Shown: positions 1 to 8,390 of the stretch, one piece after another
Position numbering within the stretch: position 1 is the first letter of the stretch
How the letters are laid out: every line of letters begins with the position of its first letter
Notes under the pieces: generated by a model
Databases searched by the model: none
Seen by the model: the letters and a program-made list of their open reading frames with translations, nothing else
What the model was told of the DNA's origin: nothing
Program-made: the position numbers and the translations under genes
Origin: Candidatus Finniella inopinata
GTDB taxonomy: Bacteria; Pseudomonadota; Alphaproteobacteria; Holosporales; Holosporaceae
Length of the DNA: 64,000 bases
Assembly: GCA_945888455.1 (NCBI GenBank)
Contig: CAMCZV010000002.1
Span: forward strand, 1 to 64,000
Reading direction: 5' to 3'

Positions 1-202
1 GTCCTGTTATATATTTTTTGACGGGATAAACTTATTGATCGTTTATCTCTCTTTTTTCAAACTTTTTCAAAGATCACTCCATCAATCTACACCAACCCCC
101 ACAGCCCCGTCAACACCCTTTTGCCAAAAAATACAAAAAAAATACTAAAACCCTTAAAACAGGGCTTTGCGCCCCATCGCTTGAACCACCATCAAAGAGG
201 GT

Positions 203-220
203 GTAGCATAAAAATGCTAC
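203..220 (+). promoter_or_regulatory. Perfect hairpin in the trpS leader
   Basis: A 7-bp perfect stem (GTAGCAT / ATGCTAC) with an AAAA loop ends 15 bases before the trpS start codon. No T-run follows, so it does not look like a terminator. It could affect trpS translation or mRNA stability. The rest of 1-235 is AT-rich and holds no gene that I can support. Confidence 0.4.
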
Positions 221-235
221 TAAATCCTGGCCATT

Positions 236-1318
236 ATGACCTTTAAAACCCCTTGTAAGCCTGTTGTTTTAACAGGAGACCGCCCCACAGGACCATTGCA
301 CCTTGGTCACTATGTTGGATCATTAAAAAATCGCTTGAATCTGCAAAACAGCACCCAACCCCATGACATATATATCATGGTGGCGGACACCCAGGCGCTG
401 ACCGATCATTTTGAACACCCAAACCTGGTGCGGCAATGCACATTGGAATTGGTCAAAGATTATCTGGCCATCGGCATTGATCCGGAAAAAACCACATTGT
501 TTATCCAATCCCAAATTCCAGAATTGTGCGAATTAACCACTTATTTTATGAATTTGGTGACGGTCAGTCGTCTGGAACGCAACCCCACTGTTAAGTCTGA
601 AATTCAGCAAAAAGGGATGCAAGAAAGCTTGCCCGCAGGATTTTTGTGTTACCCTGTCAGTCAAGCGGCCGATATTACCGCCTTTGGTCTGCCAGAATCT
701 GGAAATATTCTGGTTCCAGTGGGCCAAGATCAAATGCCCATGATTGAAATCACCAATGAAATTGTGCGCCGATTTAATCGACTGTATGGCCCCTGTTTGC
801 AAGAAGCCAACGGTATGCTCAGCCCAACGGCACGATTAATGGGCATTGATGGGCAAAACAAGGCCAGCAAATCATTAAATAATGCGATTTATTTGAAAGA
901 CAGCAAAGACGTTTTGCGGGAAAAAGTATTCCAAATGTATACAGACCCTGGACATATTCACGTTCAAGACCCTGGAAAAGTAGAAGGCAACATGATTTTT
1001 CACTATTTGGATGCCTTTGCACCCGATCAGGAGCAAGTCAGTGCCTTTAAAACCCATTATGAAAAAGGTGGCCTGGGCGATGTGGTGTTAAAAAAATATC
1101 TATTTTCTGTTTTGCAAGATTTACTGGCCCCTATTGTCGAAAAACGCCACACGGTGCGTGACCAAGATGCCATGGACATCCTGATGGAGGGGTCCAAACA
1201 GGCGCGCAAAAGGGTGCAAGAAAAAATGAACCATGTTCGCACAGCCATGCAATTGGATTATTCGAAACCCATGGCCCCTCTGGTTTACTCCTCCGGGCGC
1301 CTTTGTGACAACGCATGA
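236..1318 (+). CDS. trpS: Tryptophanyl-tRNA synthetase
   Basis: Class I aminoacyl-tRNA synthetase that charges tRNA-Trp in the cytoplasm. The 360-residue protein has the family N-terminus TGDRPTGPLHLGH, with the HIGH-type motif as PLHLGH (residues 20-25), and the KMSKS-type loop as KASKS (209-213). This opening is characteristic of the TrpS group with a DRPTG nucleotide-binding segment. Length is close to the usual 330-350, slightly extended at the C-terminus. The ATG at 236 puts the catalytic fold right at the start, although the ribosome binding site is weak. Its last 34 bases overlap, tail to tail, the end of the patatin-like gene on the other strand. Its substrate tRNA gene lies at 17.3 kb in this window. 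Confidence 0.96.
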   Translation: MTFKTPCKPVVLTGDRPTGPLHLGHYVGSLKNRLNLQNSTQPHDIYIMVADTQALTDHFEHPNLVRQCTLELVKDYLAIGIDPEKTTLFIQSQIPELCELTTYFMNLVTVSRLERNPTVKSEIQQKGMQESLPAGFLCYPVSQAADITAFGLPESGNILVPVGQDQMPMIEITNEIVRRFNRLYGPCLQEANGMLSPTARLMGIDGQNKASKSLNNAIYLKDSKDVLREKVFQMYTDPGHIHVQDPGKVEGNMIFHYLDAFAPDQEQVSAFKTHYEKGGLGDVVLKKYLFSVLQDLLAPIVEKRHTVRDQDAMDILMEGSKQARKRVQEKMNHVRTAMQLDYSKPMAPLVYSSGRLCDNA

Positions 1319-2325
1319 ACGATGGCGTCTAGAACATGACGATGGCGATGAAGCATATCCGTACTGGCTTTTGCAATGTGTTTTAAATGGTTATCCGAAA
1401 CATTGTCTAGTTGTGACATATTGGACCTGAAGTGGGGCTCTATTCGCCAATAGGCCCCAGGATTTTGATCTTTTTTTCGTAAATTTTTCAACAGTTTTTC
1501 ATAAACCGATAATTGGGGGTCGCTGATCAAAACCCCTATTTTATTTAACCAAGCCAAAGTCCCTGGGCATTTATCCCGCTTAATATCCGCGTAAGCATCC
1601 CATTGTCGACCTGATCCCAAAGAGAGAATATGAATGGGGGATCTGGGGTAACGCGAGCGCAATTTTTCATAAGCCAATACCGTTGGATTGTTGATGGCAA
1701 CCCCACCATCGATAAAACAATCATCAGACAGAACAGCTTTTCCATTGGTGATGGTGTGCATGGGATGAGGAGGAAAATAGGTGGGAATGGCCGATGTGGC
1801 CAATGCAATGTCGTGCATAAAATAATCGTGGGTTTTTTTATGTTGAATAGCAAAAGAATCAAAAATCTTGATGCGCGGATTTTTTACCTCCGTCCCATGG
1901 ATATTATACGCCGGTATAATGGTTTGGGTCAGGCTTTGCGAGAATGTGTGCTGGCCCACCAACTGGGTGTATATTTTTTTTGCCGTCAGTGCACAATATT
2001 TTGCTGAAATTAAAAGGTCGAGGGTGCTGAGTATGGGGATTTTTTGATTAATCTTTTTATGAAAAATCTGCTGGGCCCCTGTTTGAAATAAATCAAACAA
2101 TTGTTCTGCGCCATGGGCTGGTCCAGATTGGTTGGCATTGGGTACCACCAGACCCAGGGCAATTAATCCGCCGGCCGAAACACCAGAAATACAGTGGAAA
2201 AGAGAACTGATGGGGCGTGTCATTCTTTGCTCTAAATGTTTTAGTACCGATAATGCGAATAAACCTAAAATACCACCACCATCGATACTGAGTAAAAAAA
2301 CGGGGTGATTGTCAGAGCGAATCAT
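1285..2325 (-). CDS. Patatin-like phospholipase
   Basis: Predicted acyl hydrolase acting on lipids. In the longest frame (start 2358) it shows the oxyanion-hole motif DGGGILG at residues 26-32, the nucleophile motif GVSAGG with Ser61, and the catalytic Asp in DGG at 217-219 followed by VAINNP, the full Ser-Asp dyad set of patatins. I place the start at 2325 (MIRSDNH) because AGGA lies 8 bases upstream; the ATG at 2358 lacks a well-spaced site. No signal peptide is visible, so it is cytoplasmic or exported by a route without a cleaved leader. Patatin-like enzymes are recurrent virulence or host-membrane factors in intracellular alphaproteobacteria; that role here is inference. Confidence 0.88.
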   Translation of the reverse strand: MIRSDNHPVFLLSIDGGGILGLFALSVLKHLEQRMTRPISSLFHCISGVSAGGLIALGLVVPNANQSGPAHGAEQLFDLFQTGAQQIFHKKINQKIPILSTLDLLISAKYCALTAKKIYTQLVGQHTFSQSLTQTIIPAYNIHGTEVKNPRIKIFDSFAIQHKKTHDYFMHDIALATSAIPTYFPPHPMHTITNGKAVLSDDCFIDGGVAINNPTVLAYEKLRSRYPRSPIHILSLGSGRQWDAYADIKRDKCPGTLAWLNKIGVLISDPQLSVYEKLLKNLRKKDQNPGAYWRIEPHFRSNMSQLDNVSDNHLKHIAKASTDMLHRHRHVLDAIVHALSQRRPEE

Positions 2326-2507
2326 AGCAAAAGTCCTGGAAAAAAGAGAACGGGGCATGATAATCTGGGTGAAGGGTTCCTGAAGTCTGAATGCCTCTGG
2401 CGTTTACCCCTGCAGTATCCCTGCGGAATGCATTCCCCTACTTATTATTCTACAGAATCCCATGACCAAAAATCTATTTTTGCCGGAATGCCTGGTCAGA
2501 GTCCCAA

Positions 2508-3791
2508 TTATGCCGTGATAGGAGGGGCTTTTGACGGATGGGTTTCTTTTGAAAAAAAACTGACAATGGATGCCAGTAAAAAACATACCGTTAGGCTGCT
2601 GAATGCCAATCGATAATCCATGAGCTCTGGTTCGCCGCCCAATCCAGATCGAAGGGTCAAAAGATCCCCCACCAGAGGGTTATGAATGGCACCGCCCAAC
2701 ATCAGTAATGCGTTTGTAATGCCAATGGAAATGCCAGTTAAACGGGATGGAAAGCTCTCGGCCACAATGGCAAAAATTAAAATTTGACCACTGGAAACGA
2801 CCCCCAGTATAAAAAACAAAACGCCGACGATGGATGGCGGCAGGGCAGGGCCATAAAAAATCCAACTGCTGATGAACAACGTCATGCAGGAACAGAGGCG
2901 TAAAAACAATTTGCGTTGTTTAAAATGATCCGATAAAAAGGAAATCAGAGACGCACCAATGGCCGAACCAATGGGGGCCCAGGAGGCCAAACTGCCTGCA
3001 TGTTCTTTGGATATATTTAAACTGGATGATAAAAAGCCAATAGAATAGGTGTCAGACAAAACGGATAAAACCAAATACATGGAATATCCGTAAATGCCCA
3101 TAGTCCATACGATGGGTTTCTTTAATACGCTCCAGCTCTCTTGACGAATAATGGCCCAAGAAGGCGTGTGCGATACCCCATGAAAAGCATCCTGGGGACC
3201 GTTTTTTAAAAACATCCACACAAAAATGGTCAACAATGTGCCCACGATGCACAACAAGCCAATGACCCATTGCCAACTGTATCCATATTCTAAAAGAGAG
3301 GGTAAAATATTGATGGCCAACGCACTGCCCAATTTCCCCATGGCGGACAACAGTCCTATGGAAAAAGCCAAGTATTGGGGGGAAAACCACAGGGTGCTCA
3401 TGCGAATGCTGCCGATAAAGGATGCCGCTGCCCCCATTCCAATCAACATACGCGCCAACAAGGCAAAACCAAAGGTGGGGGACAATACAAACAGTATGGC
3501 GCCTCCTACACAAATCAGTGCTCCAATGCGTAAAATACGTTTTGGCCCCCACACATCCAACGCCACGCCCAAAGGAACCTGGAGCAACGAATACGACACA
3601 AAATACATGGCGGAAAACCAGCTGATTTCCTCTATGCCAATATGAAAGTGCGCCATCAATGAAGGACTCATGGCATTGGGTGAACTGCGTAAAAAAAACT
3701 GAAAACTGTAAAACAAGCTACTGATCAGCCACGTAAAACACGCACCAAACAAATGGGATTTTAATACGGGTTTAGAGTGATTCAGTGCCAT
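2508..3791 (-). CDS. MFS transporter
   Basis: Twelve-helix major facilitator superfamily permease of the inner membrane, 427 residues from the ATG at 3791. An upstream TTG at 3845 would add 18 residues that look non-coding. The classic loop 2-3 motif is present as GVALDVWGPKRILR, after a helix with FVSYSLLQVPLG. A central hydrophilic loop divides two six-helix halves. The start has only a weak ribosome binding site. The substrate cannot be told from sequence; this type, with FFLRSSPNAMSPSL in the first periplasmic region, occurs widely in Rickettsiales and Legionella-like bacteria as a predicted metabolite or organic anion carrier. The neighbours give no pathway clue. The 149 bases between it and the patatin gene hold nothing recognisable. 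Confidence 0.9.
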   Translation of the reverse strand: MALNHSKPVLKSHLFGACFTWLISSLFYSFQFFLRSSPNAMSPSLMAHFHIGIEEISWFSAMYFVSYSLLQVPLGVALDVWGPKRILRIGALICVGGAILFVLSPTFGFALLARMLIGMGAAASFIGSIRMSTLWFSPQYLAFSIGLLSAMGKLGSALAINILPSLLEYGYSWQWVIGLLCIVGTLLTIFVWMFLKNGPQDAFHGVSHTPSWAIIRQESWSVLKKPIVWTMGIYGYSMYLVLSVLSDTYSIGFLSSSLNISKEHAGSLASWAPIGSAIGASLISFLSDHFKQRKLFLRLCSCMTLFISSWIFYGPALPPSIVGVLFFILGVVSSGQILIFAIVAESFPSRLTGISIGITNALLMLGGAIHNPLVGDLLTLRSGLGGEPELMDYRLAFSSLTVCFLLASIVSFFSKETHPSKAPPITA

Positions 3792-4027
3792 AGCAGTTTT
3801 GTTAAAGGGACTCTGGATTATACCTTGGACCCACAAAAAAAGCAATTAAATCAGGATTCTGGGGCGTAAAACCCAAAAAGTCCCCTGGTTTGTTATCCAC
3901 GCGGTCAGGTTTAACGCTATGGGTTTCCAGGGGAAAATGGGGATGCGGATGCACAAGCATCGTGTGCTCCAAAAAATCTTGCCTTGAAAACAAAAGCCCC
4001 ACAGAGAGGCCAACCCCCCATAGAACA

Positions 4028-4054
4028 AGCAGACTACTCTAAGAGTAGCCTGCT
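4028..4054. terminator. Inverted repeat downstream of lon
   Basis: A 13-bp inverted repeat with one mismatch (AGCAGACTACTCT / AGAGTAGCCTGCT arms) lies 29 bases beyond the lon stop codon. On the minus strand no T-run follows, so it may be an RNA 3'-end stabiliser or a factor-dependent stop. On the plus strand a second small AGCC/GGCT hairpin at 4067-4079 runs into T8, but no plus-strand gene precedes it. Confidence 0.45.
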
Positions 4055-4082
4055 CCAGGATACGCAGCCTGCTGGGCTTTTT

Positions 4083-6833
4083 TTATTCTGGGTCTGTATC
4101 CTCTTCATTGATATCTGTTTCTGTTTCTGAATCACCATCGCACCCAACGGAATGGCGGTCGTGATCTGTTTTACAGGTTTTATCCCCAGATTTTTTTGGA
4201 TTACGGTCCAGATATGCTTTTTTCTCCTCTGATTCTTTACCCGCAGAGCTGAATTGATTGGTGTAACCAACCAAGGCATGCTTCAGGGCATCATCCAAGT
4301 GTGATATGTATACAATGTTCAGCTCATCCAGAACATTTTGAGGAATATCAATGACATTGCCCCGATTGGATTCTGGAATGAGAACGGTTTTAATCCCAGA
4401 TCGATGGGCCGCCAACAGCTTTTCTTTTAACCCCCCGATGGGCCAACTTTCGCCGTTTAAACTGATTTCTCCTGTAATGGCAATATCTCTGGAAATCGGC
4501 ATGTTCAGCAATACCGAAAGAATGGACAGCGCAATGCCACAGCCTGCCGATGGACCATCTTTTGGCGTGGCACCGGCTGGGAAATGAACGTGAATATCCT
4601 TGTCTTTCAGGATATCCAAATGAAAACCCCGCTCTTTGGCCATGGATTTGATGGAGGTAAAGGCCACTTTGGTCGATTCCTCCATCACATTGCCTAGGCT
4701 GCCCGTACTCATAATTTTTCCTCGGCCTGCAACCAGAGAGGTTTGAATCGTTAAAACAGATCCACCCACAGAACTCCAAGCCAAACCGTTAATCACCCCA
4801 ATTTGATTGGATCGTTTTTTATTGCGTTCAGCATAAGGGGCAGGGCCAAGATGTTTTGCCAAGTTGCTGGCCGTAATAGAAAGTTTTGTTTTTTTTGCTG
4901 TTTTCTTGGTTTGTTTTTTATTCTGAACATCGGCTCCTGTTTCAGGTTTGCCGTCTGGAGATGGGCCAGATGCATCATCCATAGATGGGGATTCAGGCAA
5001 AACATTCTGCTCGCTTGCGTGGTTATGCTCCCCCCCATTGGTATCCGTTTCACTTTGCCCAGTCTCGTTCGCCGGTTCAATGGGCATATTCCCCTTTATG
5101 TTCTGCACAATGGCTTTTCCAATTAAATACTTAATTTTTCTGCTTAAATCGCGCACGCCAGACTCTCTGGTGTACTGATCGATCAACAGTCCCAGGGCCT
5201 TATCGTTGATGGAAAACTCTGAATCCAGAGCCCCACTTTTGGTCATTTGTTTTTTGATCAGATGTTTCTTGGCAATTTCTAATTTTTCATCATGGGTATA
5301 ACTGGACAATTCGATGATTTCCATACGATCGTACAAAGCAGCCGGAATTTTATTGGCATCATTGGCTGTACAAATGAAAAAACAGTCACTCAGCGAAAAG
5401 GGGACCTCTGCATAATGATCTGTAAATTCATGGTTTTGCTCTGGATCCAGCACCTCCAGCAATGCGTCCGACACATCTCCTCGAAAATCTCGGCCTGTTT
5501 TATCAATTTCATCCAATAAAAATACGGGATTCATGGCACCACAATTTTTAATGGAATTCAATATTTTTCCAGCCATTGACCCCAAATAAGTTCGGCGATG
5601 TCCTCTGATTTCGGCCTCGTCCTTGACCCCACCCAGCGCAAAGCGTATAAACTTTCGACCCAACGCCGTTGCCACAATGGACGCCAGTGATGTTTTACCC
5701 ACCCCAGGAGGTCCAACAAAACAGAGAATGTTCCCCATAGGCCCTTTTGAACGCATGCTGACGGCGATATGCATCACGATGGCTTCTTTGATTTTTTTCA
5801 ATCCATAATGACTGTCGTCTAATGTTTTTTCTGCCTTATTTAAGTTCGTTTCCAGTTCAGAACGTATTCCCCATGGCAAATCACATAAAAAATCAATATA
5901 TGTCCGTATGATGGTGGCTTCTTGATGGGAACTTCTTCGTAATTTTTCAAATTCGGACTGTGCTTTTTCCCGGGCTTCTGGGGGCATTTTAGAATTTTTA
6001 ATTTTTTGAGATAACGCCATCAGGCTGGGATCCCCACCAAACTCTTCTTCTATGGTTTGTCTGTATATGGATTCCAAATATTTTTTCTGATTATCGTTGT
6101 GCTTTTGCTGCATTGTTATTTTCAGTTTTTTCTGTATCGCAATGCGCTCTATTTTATTGATCAAATTTTCCAGCACCAGATCATATCGTTTTTCCAGACA
6201 AGCCGTTTCTAGTACCTGTTGTTTTGTGGATAACTCCAGAATATCCATATCCAAAACATGAACCAACAGGTCCAGCATTTCTTCGTGATCAGCCGTGCCT
6301 AAAATCAATAAGATTTTGTCAGAATCTTTTGATCTTATAATGCCATCGTCACACATTTTACGTATATGGTGCTCCACCAAAGGGCGTCGGGCCTCTATGC
6401 CTATGGGCGACTTGATTTCTGTTTCCATGATTTCGCCATAGACAATCGATATGGGATCGTCCACCGTAATGCTGGTGACGGCAAAACGTTTTATTCCGGT
6501 AAATATGACTTTTCGACCATAGGCATAGTTTTGATCAGAACTGATTTTGTCAGAAGCAATTTTGACCAAAATACCCACAGAGTACACCTTATCTAGGGTT
6601 AAGGCCTTGTCATCTTTTAACCTTCTGTGGTTTCCCCTGCTGGAATCATCAGATAAAACAGGCCTTCTTCTTAATAGAACCAGCTCTTCGCCCTCTTTAA
6701 AGTTTTTTAAATTCTTCAAATTTTTTATGGCGTGGGATAAATCAGAAACATTCAACTGACCTTTTGGCATGGCAATGCCTTCTTCCAGCAAAAGCATATT
6801 GTATGTTCGGGGTGATGATATTCGGGATGACAT
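4083..6833 (-). CDS. lon: ATP-dependent protease Lon, with extra insertions
   Basis: Hexameric AAA+ serine protease that degrades misfolded and regulatory proteins in the cytoplasm. The 916 residues comprise a divergent N-terminal LON domain (about 10-240), an AAA+ module with Walker A GPPGVGKT (374-381) and Walker B FLLDEIDK, and the protease domain with catalytic Ser762 in KDGPSAG and Lys805 in GLKEKLL, spaced 43 apart as in the family. Two regions are unusual: a 60-residue acidic then lysine-rich insertion at about 588-650, between the AAA+ lid and the protease domain, and a charged tail after about 862. The usual length is near 800. Start: AGGAG lies 9 bases before the ATG at 6833. The 148 bases upstream are AT-rich and probably hold the promoter. 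Confidence 0.96.
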   Translation of the reverse strand: MSSRISSPRTYNMLLLEEGIAMPKGQLNVSDLSHAIKNLKNLKNFKEGEELVLLRRRPVLSDDSSRGNHRRLKDDKALTLDKVYSVGILVKIASDKISSDQNYAYGRKVIFTGIKRFAVTSITVDDPISIVYGEIMETEIKSPIGIEARRPLVEHHIRKMCDDGIIRSKDSDKILLILGTADHEEMLDLLVHVLDMDILELSTKQQVLETACLEKRYDLVLENLINKIERIAIQKKLKITMQQKHNDNQKKYLESIYRQTIEEEFGGDPSLMALSQKIKNSKMPPEAREKAQSEFEKLRRSSHQEATIIRTYIDFLCDLPWGIRSELETNLNKAEKTLDDSHYGLKKIKEAIVMHIAVSMRSKGPMGNILCFVGPPGVGKTSLASIVATALGRKFIRFALGGVKDEAEIRGHRRTYLGSMAGKILNSIKNCGAMNPVFLLDEIDKTGRDFRGDVSDALLEVLDPEQNHEFTDHYAEVPFSLSDCFFICTANDANKIPAALYDRMEIIELSSYTHDEKLEIAKKHLIKKQMTKSGALDSEFSINDKALGLLIDQYTRESGVRDLSRKIKYLIGKAIVQNIKGNMPIEPANETGQSETDTNGGEHNHASEQNVLPESPSMDDASGPSPDGKPETGADVQNKKQTKKTAKKTKLSITASNLAKHLGPAPYAERNKKRSNQIGVINGLAWSSVGGSVLTIQTSLVAGRGKIMSTGSLGNVMEESTKVAFTSIKSMAKERGFHLDILKDKDIHVHFPAGATPKDGPSAGCGIALSILSVLLNMPISRDIAITGEISLNGESWPIGGLKEKLLAAHRSGIKTVLIPESNRGNVIDIPQNVLDELNIVYISHLDDALKHALVGYTNQFSSAGKESEEKKAYLDRNPKKSGDKTCKTDHDRHSVGCDGDSETETDINEEDTDPE

Positions 6834-6981
6834 AAAGACATACTCCTAGGATAAGAACTATTTTATGTAAAATTGCAAATTTTTTTTGAAAAAGGCATTG
6901 ACTAATATAAAAATGTACAATAAATGCAACCTTCTCTTTTTCAGAGTATCCTTTTCAGTATCAAAAATGCAAATATTACAA

Positions 6982-7344
6982 TTAATCCACAGAGTCTTTG
7001 TTGTTCATAGATACCAAATGGCGTGTTTGCCCTGGAATGGTGACCACCAACCCGTCTAACTCAAGGGATAAAACAATTTGGCATCCCAAACGAGATGTGT
7101 TGGTTAAACCAAAGGCCAAATCGAGCATATCTTCTTCATCCACAGAGGTTTCAGATAATTTTGGATACCACTTTGGGTCCACAATGACATGACAGGTCGA
7201 ACACGCCAATGAACCTTCACAGGCCCCTTCCAGAGAAATGTGGTGATTGCGGGCTGTTTCCAAAAGGGTCATTCCAACACAGGATTGTACGGTAATGGGT
7301 GTGCCATCTTGAACAAACGTGACAGAAATGGTGGGGATAGACAT
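6982..7344 (-). CDS. fdx: 2Fe-2S ferredoxin, ISC/adrenodoxin type
   Basis: Small electron carrier that supplies electrons for iron-sulphur cluster assembly and related reactions. The cluster ligands are seen as CEGSLACSTC with a fourth Cys in LGCQI, the vertebrate-adrenodoxin/bacterial Fdx pattern. The protein is 120 residues from the ATG at 7344 (MSIPTISVTF); a TTG two codons earlier is possible. It is followed downstream by lon and preceded by lipA, whose product needs two iron-sulphur clusters, so a supporting role for lipoate synthesis is plausible, though no isc genes are present in the window. Confidence 0.92.
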   Translation of the reverse strand: MSIPTISVTFVQDGTPITVQSCVGMTLLETARNHHISLEGACEGSLACSTCHVIVDPKWYPKLSETSVDEEDMLDLAFGLTNTSRLGCQIVLSLELDGLVVTIPGQTRHLVSMNNKDSVD

Positions 7345-7442
7345 GATCAAACGCTCTCTATTGGCTAAGATTCTTCGTTCTCATTACACTCAAAAATGGT
7401 GACATTGTCAAAGATGATTTCACTTGTGGCTTTTTCCCATAC

Positions 7443-8360
7443 CTAGACCGCCGTTTTCCCAGAATTTTTCACTTTTTGTGCGGCTTTTAAACGTTGAAAA
7501 TGATCGCCCGCATGGTACGATGATCGCGTCAGTGGCGATGCCGATACATGTAAAAACCCTTTTCGAATCGCTGCACGTTCGATTAATGTATAGGCCTTGG
7601 GCGGCAAATAGGACATCACAGGATAATGTTTTGGCGTAGGCTGTAAATATTGTCCAACGGTTAAAAAATCCACATCAGCAGAGCGCAAATCATTCATCAG
7701 TTGTCGAATTTCCATGGCATCCTCGCCCAATCCCACCATAAATCCCGATTTGGTAAACACAGATGGATCCAACATTTTTGCCCGTTTTAATTGATACAGC
7801 GAATGAAAATACCGCGCCTTTGGGCGAACATGGGGGTATAAACGTGCCACCGTTTCCACATTATGATTGTACACATCGGGCCGCGCCGCCATGACCGTTT
7901 CCAGCGCCCCATTTTTATTCAAAAAGTCAGGGGTCAATACTTCGATGGTGGTTTCTGGCATCACCGCGCGAATGGCCAGAATGGTTTGGGCAAAATGCTC
8001 CGCCCCGCCATCAGGCAAATCATCGCGATCCACCGATGTAACCACCACATGAGCCAGCCCTAAGGATTTCACCAAAAGGGCGGTGTTTTCTGGCTCCATG
8101 GGATCCACTGGGGTTGGCTTTCCCGTTGCCACATTGCAAAATCGACAGGCTCGGGTACAAATGCGTCCTAAAATCATGACGGTGGCGTGTTTTTTACTCC
8201 AACATTCCCCGATATTGGGGCAAGCGGCTTCTTGGCACACCGTATGCAGATTCAACTTTTGAACCGTATCGGCCGTTTCATAATAGGTCTGCGTTAACGC
8301 TGCTCTGGCTTTGATCCACTGGGGCTTGACTAGCGTTTCAGACGGTAAATGAGCAGTCAT
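7443..8360 (-). CDS. lipA: Lipoyl synthase
   Basis: Radical-SAM enzyme that inserts two sulphur atoms into octanoyl groups on the E2 and H proteins. The auxiliary cluster motif is seen as C42-x4-C47-x5-C53, the radical-SAM cluster as C68-x3-C72-x2-C75, and the C-terminal RSSYHA supplies the conserved serine ligand. The length of 305 is normal. It lies 30 bases downstream of uvrA and is probably in the same minus-strand transcript (pcrA, ruvX, uvrA, lipA). lipB is not in the window. Confidence 0.97.
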   Translation of the reverse strand: MTAHLPSETLVKPQWIKARAALTQTYYETADTVQKLNLHTVCQEAACPNIGECWSKKHATVMILGRICTRACRFCNVATGKPTPVDPMEPENTALLVKSLGLAHVVVTSVDRDDLPDGGAEHFAQTILAIRAVMPETTIEVLTPDFLNKNGALETVMAARPDVYNHNVETVARLYPHVRPKARYFHSLYQLKRAKMLDPSVFTKSGFMVGLGEDAMEIRQLMNDLRSADVDFLTVGQYLQPTPKHYPVMSYLPPKAYTLIERAAIRKGFLHVSASPLTRSSYHAGDHFQRLKAAQKVKNSGKTAV

Positions 8361-8390
8361 TGGGCATCACACTAAGATCTTTTTTATAGC

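Noticed and set aside
203-235. T-box or trp attenuator before trpS
   Set aside because: No leader peptide with Trp codons, no T-box sequence and no terminator T-run; only a simple hairpin.
2305-2616. 103-codon plus-strand frame between patatin and MFS genes
   Set aside because: Overlaps both genes antisense and shows no domain.
6898-6921. Plus-strand promoter TTGACT..TACAAT upstream of lon
   Set aside because: Spacer of 12 is too short and it would point into fdx in antisense.
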